Positions 14,242 to 25,900 of a stretch of 64,000 nt of DNA are shown here, piece by piece (within the stretch, counting starts at the first letter, position 1; the number at the start of each line of letters is the position of its first letter). Below the pieces are notes generated by a model that had not been told where the DNA came from, ran no database searches, and saw only the letters and a program-made list of their open reading frames with translations. The DNA is from Acanthornis magna (Eukaryota > Chordata > Aves > Passeriformes > Acanthizidae): NCBI GenBank assembly GCA_036785705.1, contig JAWUZG010000070.1, positions 1,995,001 through 2,059,000 on the forward strand, given 5' to 3'. A program made the translations under genes and the position numbers.

Positions 14242-14420
14242 CTTGGGAGCCAGCAGAGCCGGGCTCAGGTGTTCCCATCCTCGCAGCACGGCCGATGGGG
14301 GAGCGGTGCCGAGAGCAGGGAACGGCAGCACCGCCTCGGAGCAGGCGGAGCACAGCGATCGCGATAGAGGTGCAGACACAGGTGCTGTGCAGAGAGGCAC
14401 CTCGGCACTAATCCCGCAGT
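14242..14420 (-). other. Candidate alternative first exon (internal SHROOM3 promoter)
   Basis: The 3' boundary is set by CCCAAG|GTAAGC on the minus strand (GT at 14241-14240), a near-perfect donor inside the CpG island. The 5' end is a guess. An ATG at 14278-14276 has strong context (A at -3, G at +4) and opens 12 codons, MGTPEPGSAGSQ. It leaves one base at the junction, whereas the normal exon 3 follows two bases, so this ATG would not read into exon 3 in frame. A noncoding leader with a later start codon is the better model. No transcript evidence is available here. Confidence 0.4.
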
Positions 14421-17400
14421 AAAGGCAGGAGGTTTGCTCAGCACGGGCGGCTCAGATTACTGCCCTCCTACCCAGCAGTCGTCAGCAGGCCTGACAGACG
14501 GGAGCAGAGAGCGTGAGGAAAGGGGGAATTTGCTGAGTGAAAGTGCCAGTCAGCTCTGTCCCGGCTCCCCACAGATTTGGGCTTGGCCCCTCTTATAATT
14601 AACACTGGGCTTTACGGGGAGGGAGGAGAAAAGACACTATATCCAAGAAAAAAGTGTTTTCAGCCAGCCTGGAATGATCTATTGTTTCTCTCGAAGTTCA
14701 CCCCTCAAATTGCTTTGGAAAAATGTAATTGGGAGTAAGGGTGGGGGATAAAACCCCACGGTGGAGGAGAGGTGTAGCAGGGATGTTGGTCCCTATTCTC
14801 ACTGGCCCCTAAGCTGGGGCTCCGCAATCGACTGCAGCACTGAAAAAGATGCCACAGGAGAAGGCTGTGGACACTGGATGAAGTCCATGGAAATAATTCC
14901 AGATAATACACGGCCCTCAACCCACTTGACCCATCCTGCTATAGAGGAAGTCAGCCTAATGCAGTCAGGGAGGTTCAGGTGCTCTCTACCCAGCCAGGCT
15001 GCCTTAACACCCAAGAGAAAGCTGAAAACACACATTAAATATACATTGCATATACTGTATTAACATGCTTCTCCTACCAGGACCAAAATGGTTCATTTCA
15101 GGCCAAACAGAACACACAATTTTTTTCCATGTAACCCTAAATAGTTCTCTCTTCCAGCCAGGCTGTAAAATCAAAACATTCACAATCTCACCCATACCTT
15201 TTACCACATTTTCTCTACTCTAGTGTCCCCTTTACTTCAAGTAAAGGGAATGCATCATCTTCCATGCAGTTCCCTTCCTAAATGCCTCCATTCACCCCCT
15301 GACATTTTACTGGAAAAAAGTAATAATTTTTTTAAAGTCTAGTAAACACAAAAGCCTAAGAGGTAACTCTGAGCGGTCTCTTTTCACCTTTTCAGCATCT
15401 GAAAGATGTTTAATTTTAACCACTACTTCTGATTTTAATTACCTTGGGGCATTCTCAATGGGAAAAAAAGAAAAAGTTACAGTGTATTATGCAGGTATAA
15501 ACTACCTAAAAATGTTTTACATACATGCACTGAAGATCAGCCCTGCCTCCCTTCTAATGCCAAAGCCAGACAGGCAGGAAGCTGAAGAAAGGGGATTGGA
15601 AAAAAAAGTTCTATATTCTTTGTCCATCTGTGTTTGGGTGAGTTAGTTGGGCTGCCCTGCGCTACACACAGGAAGAGCTGTGCATGTAAAAGACCATTTG
15701 ATACTGTCTGTGCAGTGTCTGCTCTTCATTGTTCTTTTGCCTGAGATATTCCATGTATCCAGCCGTAAGGGAGAAACAATACCAAGGGATTTGGATGACC
15801 TGTACAAGCCCATTCATAAAAAACGTAAAGGAGTTACAGTAATCACTACACCCTAACATCTGTTTTGCTGAAGTAAATCCAGGCAAACACAATTTATATC
15901 AGTAGGATTACATCAGTGTTCATTAACCTCTCCTGACCCCACCTCCCTTTCAGAGAAAATCTTGGATCAAGCAGGAAAAGCAAGGAAAAGATTTTGTGAA
16001 ATGACTTTATATTAATAGCTGAGTAACTAAATATTTAACCTGGCTATGGCTGTGCATACATATACATCTGTACACATCAGTGTCACCCAACCAAGAAACC
16101 CCTTATAAATCAATATTTATAGTCACCTCCTGGCATTAAAGCCATGCAACTGCAGCTCCTCACTGCAGCGATGATGAAGTGCAGCTATTCTCAGCTTCCC
16201 CTGCAGCTGCCCAGTGAAGGTGTCATCCTGCACCCCTCTGCACCTGGACAGGTAACCAGAACCCCTCTCCAGTCCAGGTATTTGCCCTGTGGATTAAAGG
16301 TCATCCCAGACACCATCCCAGATAGTGAACGATGCACAGAGTGCTGGGAGAACACATGCTTGTTTGTCTGAGTTTTCATACTGTTGTGATCCGATCCAGG
16401 TCCAACCTCACCCTCAGGAAATTCCAAAAGAAGGAGATTCACACTGTAAAAAGCACTTTGTACGGCACTGGCAGAGATTTCCCGGCTTTTCCAGAGTCAC
16501 TCACTAACAAATCCAACCCCAGGTTGATTAATGCCTGAAGAAGGCAAACTAATCCACAGGCACTGGGTGAGAGGAGCAACTAATTGGAACGGCTGGAAAT
16601 TCCTGGGTTCCTAATGCAGCTTCAGGTGAAGGGTCAGTCTGTAACATCCCAGAGAGGACAACACATCGTGGTGGCTGGCATTTCTTTTTTCCCAAGGCAT
16701 TTCCCCACTGCTCCTATCAGTGGCCTAAACCTTTCCTTTATTCAAAAATTATATCTAGATCTTCCTCACATTTATTACTCCCCGTGGTAAATTTCCTAAC
16801 AGCCTATCAGTCCTGAGCTGTAGATAATTAAATCCTAGAGAGTAAGGACTTGCCAGTGATTTAAAATTAAATTCTGTTCACCTCTCATCTATCTATCCTT
16901 TCCTAATGAGACAGGAACTGCAAATATTTCGATGAATGCATGGAAAACTCCTCTATGAAAATACTGATGACTGAGACATTAAAGAGTGACCAGTTTGATC
17001 CAAGAAACAAGGACATTTTAAAGCCTTTCCTTACTGGGCACAGGGTTTACAGGCCTCGGAAATCCCTGATAGACTTTGGCTGGTCACGCCCACTGGCATC
17101 ACACAAGGAGCTGCAGACTCCAACCAAAGGCTCATTTTTTTAGAATGTTAAAAAGATGCTGAGACACAAGGAGACATGAGCAGGGGCACGCCGGAAAGCT
17201 GAGGAGGAGCTCACAACAAATGGACAACAGTGCTAGTCACAGACCACCCTGCAAGCCCTCGAATGCCAGCTTTGGCCCCTAAGCTGTCAGTCTTAAAAAT
17301 TCCATGTGCATGAGGCCTTCCTTTCTGCCGTTCCCCCAGTCATCACCACTGAACAAAGCTCAACCACACCACAGAGCAGCTCTTTGGGAAGGCACTCCTG

Positions 17401-20400
17401 CACTGCCGCGGAGCGGGGTGTGGGCCAATGCCCATTCTAATTAATTTCATTCACAAAACTTGGATTTTTTCGATGCAATTTTTTGGCACACTGTCAAATA
17501 CGATACAAAATTACATTAGTGTCATAAGAGGAAAGGATTAGTCGACAGACTTCTTTGAAGAATTGTGTTGGCACTTGTCTTTTTGTAAAAATGCCAGCAG
17601 CTTCCCTCTCTCCAGGAATAGCCCATTTTCTCCTGGTCAATGAGGGAAATCACTGCTCAGTGAGGGTCTGAGCCAAAGTCTTTTGGAGTCTGTGGGAATC
17701 TTTCCACCGATTTCCATGGACTTGAATCAGCTCTGAGCTGCAGATGTCAGTTGTACTGACATCTTCCTCCCACACTTACAGAACTCCATAGGGTCATTAA
17801 TCAGGTGGAGTGGAAGACTTGTTTTTCCTTTATTTTTTCCTAAAGCCTTACTTATAGCAATTTGCTGCCAAACGAAGAACAGCTTTGTAGCTATGGCATA
17901 AGTGCAAGTATTCAGGATGTCTGGGTTTAATTCCTGATGTTGCCACAGAGGTGTTTAAATGAGTTGGTTAGAACCAGATCTGTCTGAAAACACAGCACTG
18001 GCCCAGGTCACATTGTTCAGGCAAGGGGGCCCAGGGACAGGGATGTACCAAAGAGAATAAGCCAAATAACCCAAGTAAAGCAGGGAATCTGTAGGGAAGC
18101 ATGAAAACGAACATGCAGATTATGGACATAGCCAAGGATAAGCTTAATCCTTCCTTTTTGTACAGTTTTTTAGCACAACAGGAAAACGAGGTTAATGTTT
18201 TCTATCCTCAGTCCTCCTTTATTTGACTATTTTTAGTCTAAGGCTCTTTGAGAAGGAAAAGAATTGCAGGCACTGCTAAGCCTGAGGCAGACACAAACCA
18301 CTACCCCTGAAAAAAGAAAGTCAACCACCTTGAATACTGATCTTCGCTAGAATATTGTATGTACCATATAAATAATACTTGAACAGGCTTCCTGCAGTCG
18401 CTGGTATCTGAATGACTGGACAAATGCTAAGAGCACACATGTGCATCTTGGAGTAAGCAGTTTTGGTGTAAATCACAGCTTGGTTGAGATTCACACTTTG
18501 TCCAATCTCACTGGCTCTGCAAACACAAGTGACACCATCAAAGCCCCTCACATCCCAATCTGTGCTGCCCTGAGCCCTGAAAACAACACCCTGGAAGAGA
18601 TCTGCAGGGCCCCTGCACATTGGCATGGGCAGAGCAAAGGCCTAAACCCCTGGTAATTCCCTGCAGAACATTTTTCCTTGCTGTTCCACCAGCAAATTTT
18701 AATAGAGCTTTGTATAAATTAACCAAGACTGAGGCCAGATCCCTTCAACAGTGCACTGTCCCCTCATCAAGAATGACTTCGTGTGCTCTGCCCTCTGCCC
18801 TCCCTGCACCAGCAATGGCTGAGGAGCGGCCTGTGGGAGGCCTTGGCTCAGGCAGCCTTTGTACCAGAAAGGATGTTTGGGACTTGTCCCCGCGGCTGTG
18901 GGTCCCCTGGGTGGCACAGCTCCATGTGCCACCACGCCTGGCTGCCCTAATTGCTGCTGTTACGGACACGCTGGACGTCCAGCCATGTAAACAGTGTGAC
19001 GCTCCCGCAGCCATTCCTGCCTACTGACCTGTGCAAAAGCCTATTTTTGGCAACTGCTCCAGGCCACTGTGGGGGCTGTAAAGCACACAAGGCTATGCCC
19101 ATGGTTTCAGCCTTATCTTCAGCTGATCCAGGCATGTGCAACACAATTAGATCAGACTGATACCACTGAATAGGGTCTTTTTTTAATTGCATCCAACTCT
19201 GCTTGGATACTGCAGTTGAAGAGGAAGCAACAGAAAAAAGGTCGGAAACAATAACTTGTATTTCACAACAAACCAGTTAAGTCTTATTTCTTTTGTAGCC
19301 CTATCTTTCAAGCAGCTTTTCCTCCAGCTGGTTAAAGATCAACTGAGTATCAAAACCTCTGTAAGGCACTTTGCTGGGGACAGTAGGCCAGCCTCCCGCT
19401 ACAAAATCCAACAAACTGGTCTCTCCAGTTTCCCATTGTGATTCACGCAGACTGCTCCAAACGGGCAAACCCTGAGCGAAGAGATCTACCCAGCATCAGT
19501 CTGTGAATTCCTCAGGCCTGATGGAACTGGTTCTGCTCATAGCCACAGTGAGAGACATTTGTCACCAGCAGTGACACGAACACACTGAGTCACTGCCTGG
19601 GCTGCAGAGCAGCTCCTACCCTAGCTGCTTCTGGCCTCAGCACAATGGAGTGTGAGTGTCAGCAAGGTCCCTCAGAGCACCCCAGTGGCAGGCCTGAGGT
19701 GGACAGGAATGAGCAAACACACACATATCTGAGTCCATTGTCCTGGAAATGAATGGGCAAAACAAGCGCAGGGAGCCAGAGAGGAATGGGCAGAGAGGCA
19801 GGACCTGGCTGTAGGAGCAACCTTTGAAACAAGGGAGATGTGAGTAGCCCTGTTAAAGGAGCAGAGAAAACTGAACATTTGAAAACTGTCATTGAGGGCG
19901 TCTGAGCTGGGAACAAGACAAACAAAATGCAGCTAGAGAGCATCAATAGAAACTGTTCCACAGTTATGTCCCAAATAACTGTGGGGACAGTTTAAGAGGA
20001 TCCTTCTCAAATAAGGAACCTCTTAGGGAATAGGCACAGGATTTACTTAACACTAGGGCTCATTAGGTCATTCTCTGCCTCTGCCCTACTGTAAGTCTGT
20101 GAGCATGGAAGCAGAAAGTGGATAAATTCAGTTCCACATGCCTCTCCTCCTGCAAGTTCCTCCCTGGGGACAGCAGGATATTTGCACAGGAGTAAAAGGC
20201 AGACTGTGGTCCTCATGTACTAAATACTCTGCTGCTGGTAATTCAATTTAAACCATTGCTATTTATCAATGTTAAATATCCTTGTGAGTAATTTTTCTTA
20301 TCTTTATTTATTTTAGCCTTTTAGCTTTCTCTTTCTCCCTGAATTTTCCCTGATTTTGCCTTCACATTCTCTTCATTGAAACTATTCCCACTTTTTTCCT

Positions 20401-22824
20401 CCATTACACTGATCAATCAAACTTGAGCTGATGAAGACTGACAACGACACATCAGTTGTGACATTCCAAGGGAAATACCACATCATTGCATCAGCCAGTC
20501 TGCAGACCTGCAAGGTGTTGTAACATCTACTATTGCTTAGTAACACACAGAGAGGCTCACCCTTTCAGTACTAAAGACTTACCTTTGCCCTGAAATAAAA
20601 AAATAAGATTAAACAGGAACCTGAGTATGCTATGTGGGCTATGACACAACACGTCTGATTGAAAAAATGTGTACTTTCTGTCTGGTGTGATGGTTGGTGT
20701 CACCACCACACCATTACAGAGAATTTTTGGGGTTTTCTTTTGACAAACAACTAAACCTTCAAAAACATACTGACCTGGAAGATGCTCTGGGAAGAACCAG
20801 AACCACATATACCAAGCAGACTTTGCTGCTGTTTGTATATGACTTAGAAGGAGTAAAGTCCATGTCTGTGGGAGTTTGTGTCACTACATAAAGAAGAGTT
20901 TCTGTGAATACTGAGAGCATTGACCAAAAAATTCAGGTCACAAATGACAGGTCAGGAAGTTTTCAGACTGCTGGTACTTGCAGCAAGCAAACCTAATCCA
21001 TTTCAATTCAATCATTATGGCAAATTTACAAAAACCAGCATCATGAGCATTCAAAAAACAATTTATTTTCAGATGATGTAGTACTGCAAACCATCCTCTT
21101 GTCCAACCAATCAAATCCAACCCCAGGTGGGAAGCAGTTTAGTGGTGCCTTTACCAGGCTTAATGGCTAAACTCATTCTGTCTGGGGTCAAGCTAATCTG
21201 CACCTCTTTCCTCTTTTTTTACCATTATTCTCTGGAGTCTTTATTTTATCCCTTCTTACCCTCTAGAACTGGAGACAAAATCTCTTCTTCTACCAGAGCC
21301 AGTGTGCTGAGTCTGGCCACCTCTGGGGATGGAGAGAACTCAGAGAAACTTGTGACCCACTGCCCACAGAGCAGTCAGGACCTCACATTTTTTGGGTTTT
21401 GATGCCTTCATGCCAGCACTTCAGGGTCAGCCGGGACTGGGTCAAATCACCTGAAGGCTGGGCTCTTAGCTCTTAATTGCAATTTTCCAGTTCTACATTT
21501 ATGGATTAGAACTGAGCTTTAAATGTGCATGAAGCATTCAAAGTACCTTGGAAAGGGGATGGTGTGTGAATGTAATATTTCTAAAAGTTAATGTGCTTGA
21601 TCCTTCTAGCGGTGATGAAAGGAAGCCATGAAAGGCTCCCAACCAAATTTTCTTCAAGTTCACTATAGTAACCCAAACCAGAAAAACATCAAAAACCCTT
21701 GCATACTCTTTAAAAAGGAAAAGAAAAGGTGAAAAGGTCTTGGGAACATAAGAAAAATTGAGAGAAACTATTACACTACAAAACAAACAGGTTCTGTTTT
21801 CACAGTTTTGCTAAGTTAGTTTGAATTAAACATTTTGTTCAGTCGATATAGTTGGATTACAGTCTACATGGGCTTAAAGTAAAAACCATGTATTTTTGGA
21901 AAACACTCAAATTACAACAAACTCCTTTTGCAAATCCTCTCCCAATGGGTGCACAAACCATCTAATGGCCCTGTATGTGAATATTCAGAATTTGCTGTGA
22001 GGTTACTTAAAGATGCTTTAATTAAACAACAAAATAGTCAGCAAAAGCACAAAATACAGGCCAGAGAGCAGGAGGGTGTCTGAGCTGATCATACCTGCCC
22101 CACTCAGGCATCACCACTCAGATGTTATTCAGTTGTTCCAACTTAGGGACCCAAAATGACATCTTTTGTTTGACTAAGGACAGCTCCCCAGCTGTGCTGA
22201 GCTGATCTTTACCCAGATTCCTTTTTGGCTAAGTGTGGAAATTCAGGACACAGCACTCCATGAAGTGATACCGATTATCACTTAACTGGCACAGAAAGAA
22301 ACTGGACATGGCCAGAGTGAAAGACATAGAGGTAGCATTTCTACTAAGGTTTAAAATAACCAAACACTAATTCCAGACCCAAACATCCCTGATTTAAAAT
22401 CCTCTGTCACTCACCTGGAGAACACCAAACAGTTCTGGATCTTGCTGAGGCCAGTGGAAATCTTTCTGCCATCACAGCAACACTGACAACATGCAGCATA
22501 TGAGGCAAAAGCTATGTACAGAACTGTCACCCTTTCACAGGGAGCCCCGAGCACTCGGGAGGAAGATGGGACTGCTTGTACATCACTGAACAGGGATCCT
22601 GGAGTGTCATGTGGCAGGGGAGCAGTGCAAGAGAATTGGCTAAGTGTTTCACATGCTCGGACATACCAGCAACAGAGTCCTAGAAATGTTGGCTGGAAAG
22701 AACAAGCATTTGCCCTTGTGCTTGTGCTAAGATTAGGCCAAGCCATAGGCTTCCAGCTGGAGAAGTGAGGGGAACAGCCTGTGGGGCAGGAGGGAGGCAG
22801 GGAAGGAGTGTGGCTCTTGCCTAC

Positions 22825-22979
22825 CTGCGGACGACAAGCTTCAGCTTCTTGTAGGAGCCTTTCACCAGGGAGATGGCCTCTCTCCTGGAGCTGCTCAGCT
22901 CCACCTCGTTGATGTTCACCACTTCATCACCAGCCTGCAGCTTGGAAGGCAGGGAGTCTGCCTTCCCTCCCTCTTCGAT
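22825..22979 (-). CDS. SHROOM3: SHROOM3 coding exon 2 (second half of PDZ domain)
   Basis: This 155-bp minus-strand exon encodes 51 residues plus two bases of the next codon. The translation starts [10 protein letters not shown], continues through [20 protein letters not shown] and ends [20 protein letters not shown] matches the conserved PDZ strand-turn segment, and [11 protein letters not shown] is the helix that lines the peptide groove. The acceptor is textbook: a long pyrimidine tract (22981-23012 read in reverse) ending in TATGCAG. The donor is CGCAG|GTAGGC, with GT at 22824-22823. Joined to exon 1 in phase 0, it gives a complete PDZ domain of about 85 residues within a 106-residue N-terminal segment. 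The SHROOM3 assignment over SHROOM2 or SHROOM4 rests on remembered family features (EEGGKAD, INEV, SSSR), so the paralogue is less certain than the family. Downstream exons are not in this window. Confidence 0.93.
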
Positions 22980-25900
22980 CTGCATAGGAGAAAGGGGAGA
23001 AGGCAAAGGTGAGATGTGCCTGACATGGTTTGGCTTTCACCTGCAGAGCTGAGGGTGTTTCTGGTGAAGGAAATGATCTACCAGCCCCAATCTTTGCTCT
23101 TGGATTAAAAAAACCTGGTCTCCCTTTGCCAGCCAGCTCACTCAAAGGTCTGTGCTTGCTGCCCCTACATTTCATATAGATGGGAGCTTGGAATCAGCAG
23201 TCAGATGAGTTCCGCCAAGAAGCACCGTTTTGAATAAGCCTGAGAAGTCTTTGGTATTTGGAAGCAGTAAACGACAGCAAAATGGCCATGGAAAGCCTCT
23301 TGATAAGAGCACCCAGGCACCAGCCCAATGGCAAAGCTGGGATTAGAAGAGCTTGCATGTGATTTTTTTTTTGTTCAAGTTCCCCTTTGTGATCCAGATG
23401 CCTGATGAACAGCAGCTTCTTTCTTACTGGCCAGCAGCAAAGCAGGAGCACTCAGGTGTGGGTAGTTAATGATGTGCAGTGTCTCTGTAGGGTTTTTCAG
23501 CTAGGGATATAAAGAAAGTAGATGATTATTTGAATTTTATGAGAAAGTAAGCAGCCTGCTCAAGGCTATGTAGTGGCAAGGCTAGAAGGAGAATCCTAAG
23601 GCACTTCCTTCTGCTTGGAATGACCCATCATGTACACGGTGTGGTGACTCCCTGTCAGTGTGCTGGCAGAAATAAGCCAAGTCTCCAAAGTAGCCAGTGA
23701 CAAGGCAGAGGACAACAAAATCTGGCCCAGGATCTCTGAATCCCAGCCTTGTGGGATCCCTCCCTAATGCACTCTCTCCGCAAAGGCATGCACTAGCACA
23801 GCAGAGGGCCAGGTTAGGCACTGCAAATCCTGAGTTTCAGGAGACTCGGGAGTGCCACTGCATCCGAGTGCAACTGATAACTACTTTGAGTGCAAAACTT
23901 GCCACCACAAATCCGATATTGAAAGCACCCAGCAGTCCCTGCTCAACAGAGGTTAGGCAGATGTCACAGGACTCACACTTCTGTGTAACATCCCCTGGCA
24001 CAGCAGAAGTGTAACCTCTTCCTTTAGGGCCTCACCTTCCCAGACATTCTACTGAGACAAAGAAATGTGACTGGATTGGATTCAGCATCGGACCCAGGCA
24101 GGAAGGGCTGCTATTTGCAGGAGTATGATTTTTAGAGCAGTGAAATTGCACGCATACTTCTGGGAGTTGCTTTTATTTCAAGTCACGCCAAGCAATGTGT
24201 AATTGAGCCATGCCCCAGACATGTAACTCAGCACATGCAGACACACTGCCCAGGTTTTAACCACGGCATTCGTTTTGGTGTTGAATGGTGATTTCTCACA
24301 GGCAAAGCCGGTCTGTTTCTCCAAACCAAGGAATTCCAGCCCAGATACCTTCTAAAATGTAAAATCTGACTTCCCCAAACATCAGCCAAAAAATTCTCCA
24401 AACCCCCTACAAAGGCAGGTAAAAATCATTGTCATTCATCTTACCAGGAAGTCATTCCACTGATGAATGAGTTTTTTCTTTTCTTCTTAAGAATGGATAA
24501 AACCACAGGAATGAGCCTTCCCATAAAGAGCCTTGTATCACAATTACCAGGAAGGGTGAGGGATGAAACATTAGCCCTTGCTGCTAGTATAAATAAATAA
24601 CAAACGAAAAATGCGGTATTGCTGCAGTTTATTGCTGCTGTAAAGCAGAACAGGTGGGTGTCATTTCAATGAAATACAATCGTGGGGTACTAGGGGTTAG
24701 ATTAACTTGTGATATAGTCAACAGAAGGGATTTTCTGTTTGTTTTCGTTTTATGTTACAGCACATATAATGGAGAAATGTCCAGCTTGGAAAAATATCTC
24801 TTGTAACAAATAGCAGCTACTTCAAAGGCTGCGATACTCATCAGAAGCATTTGTGTTAACTTGTGGCTTGATGAATCCTGACCTTAAAAAAAATCAACAG
24901 AATTTGATCGGTGCTTTATCATCTAATAATTTCAATTGTATTTCTATATTTGTGATTTTTCACTTCACAGGAACACTGTTTTAAGGTTCTCTTTGCAGCC
25001 ACATGGACAAGACCTTTCTTTTTCTCCTTTTTCAGTGAAAATGGACATCTGGATTCTTCCACATTCATCTTTATAAATAATGTGAAATCAAATACTTTAA
25101 GGGAAGACTAAACCTTGCAATACTTCTGATAAGGCTGATAACGTTAATAACTGCTCTGAAAGAAATCTTTCTTCAAATCCTGATGTGCTCCAGCTTATCC
25201 CAGTGCCAAGGGCTTTAAACTGAAGCCTGCAAGGCCAAGCAGCCAGCAATAGCACCAGAGTAAAGGATGCCTTTAAAGAAAGTTTGTTAGCGTGAGTACA
25301 GGGTCACCTACACCTAACTCCAGAGGCTGAAAGTGAATTGCTTTGCTCCTGTGCACTTGAACTGTCCATGAGCAGGACTTCAAACCAGAGCCACGTTTTG
25401 CTTTTGGAAGCTTTTGATGGCAGCATCAAAACCGTATTACTTAGGGACTTAGAGAGAATATAAATGGAGATGTGGACTTGCATTTTATTGTTGACACAGT
25501 TCTCTCACCTATTACTAACCTGTTAGCCTTCTCATCTGTCATCTATCCAGCTGGGGTTACCTGGACACAAATTCCTGAAAATTCCTGGAGGAAAACATTC
25601 ACAACAGGCCTGTGACCTGGTACTATTGCTCAAAGAAGCAAAACAGGCAAAAAGACTCATAAGTTTCCATCGAAAGTCCAGAAACAAGGCCTCGTCTCCC
25701 AAAGCAAGGCTCAGATGCTCCACGTCCATTCTTCCTCTTTGTATGCCTCTGAAATATTTGTGTTTAAGGAGTGGTGATATTTCATGGGAAGGATTGATTG
25801 ATTCAAACAAAACAAGCTGCACTATAAACACAAAGCCCTATCACAGTGTAACAATTATCAACAAAGCAAACAACCTCAACATGCAAGTAAGCTATTTAAA

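Larger units (their letters stand above)
13960..14450 (-). promoter_or_regulatory. CpG island inside SHROOM3 intron 2, candidate internal promoter
   Basis: This half-kilobase is densely CpG-rich against an AT-leaning, CpG-poor background, and has GC-box-like words such as GGGCGG near 14443. CpG islands in vertebrates usually mark promoters. It lies on the 3' side of the PDZ exons and carries a strong minus-strand splice donor at 14241-14240, the right orientation for a SHROOM3 transcript that skips the PDZ domain. A short Shroom form lacking the PDZ domain is known from mouse (ShrmS). Orientation and use are inferred. It could instead be the promoter of an unrelated noncoding RNA. Confidence 0.55.
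1..22824 (-). other. SHROOM3: SHROOM3 intron 2 (partial)
   Basis: This stretch follows the exon 2 donor on the minus strand and runs off the left end of the window. Exon 3 must enter in phase 2, supplying one base to complete an AGN codon. None of the minus-strand open frames here resembles the Shroom segment that follows the PDZ domain. I therefore treat the region as intron with exon 3 outside the window. Apart from a CR1 fragment near 3.7 kb and CpG-rich patches near 11 and 14 kb, I see no gene in it. Confidence 0.7.

Noticed and set aside
13856..14353. A 165-residue minus-strand open frame and overlapping plus-strand frames across the 14-kb island
   Set aside because: Several frames are open at once because stop codons are rare in GC-rich DNA. 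The apparent start at 14353 is GTG, and the protein is low-complexity Arg/Gly/Pro without recognisable domains.
1..22820. Possible SHROOM3 exon 3 on the minus strand
   Set aside because: None of the open frames resembles the Shroom sequence that follows the PDZ domain with an acceptor in the required phase, so I left it unannotated.
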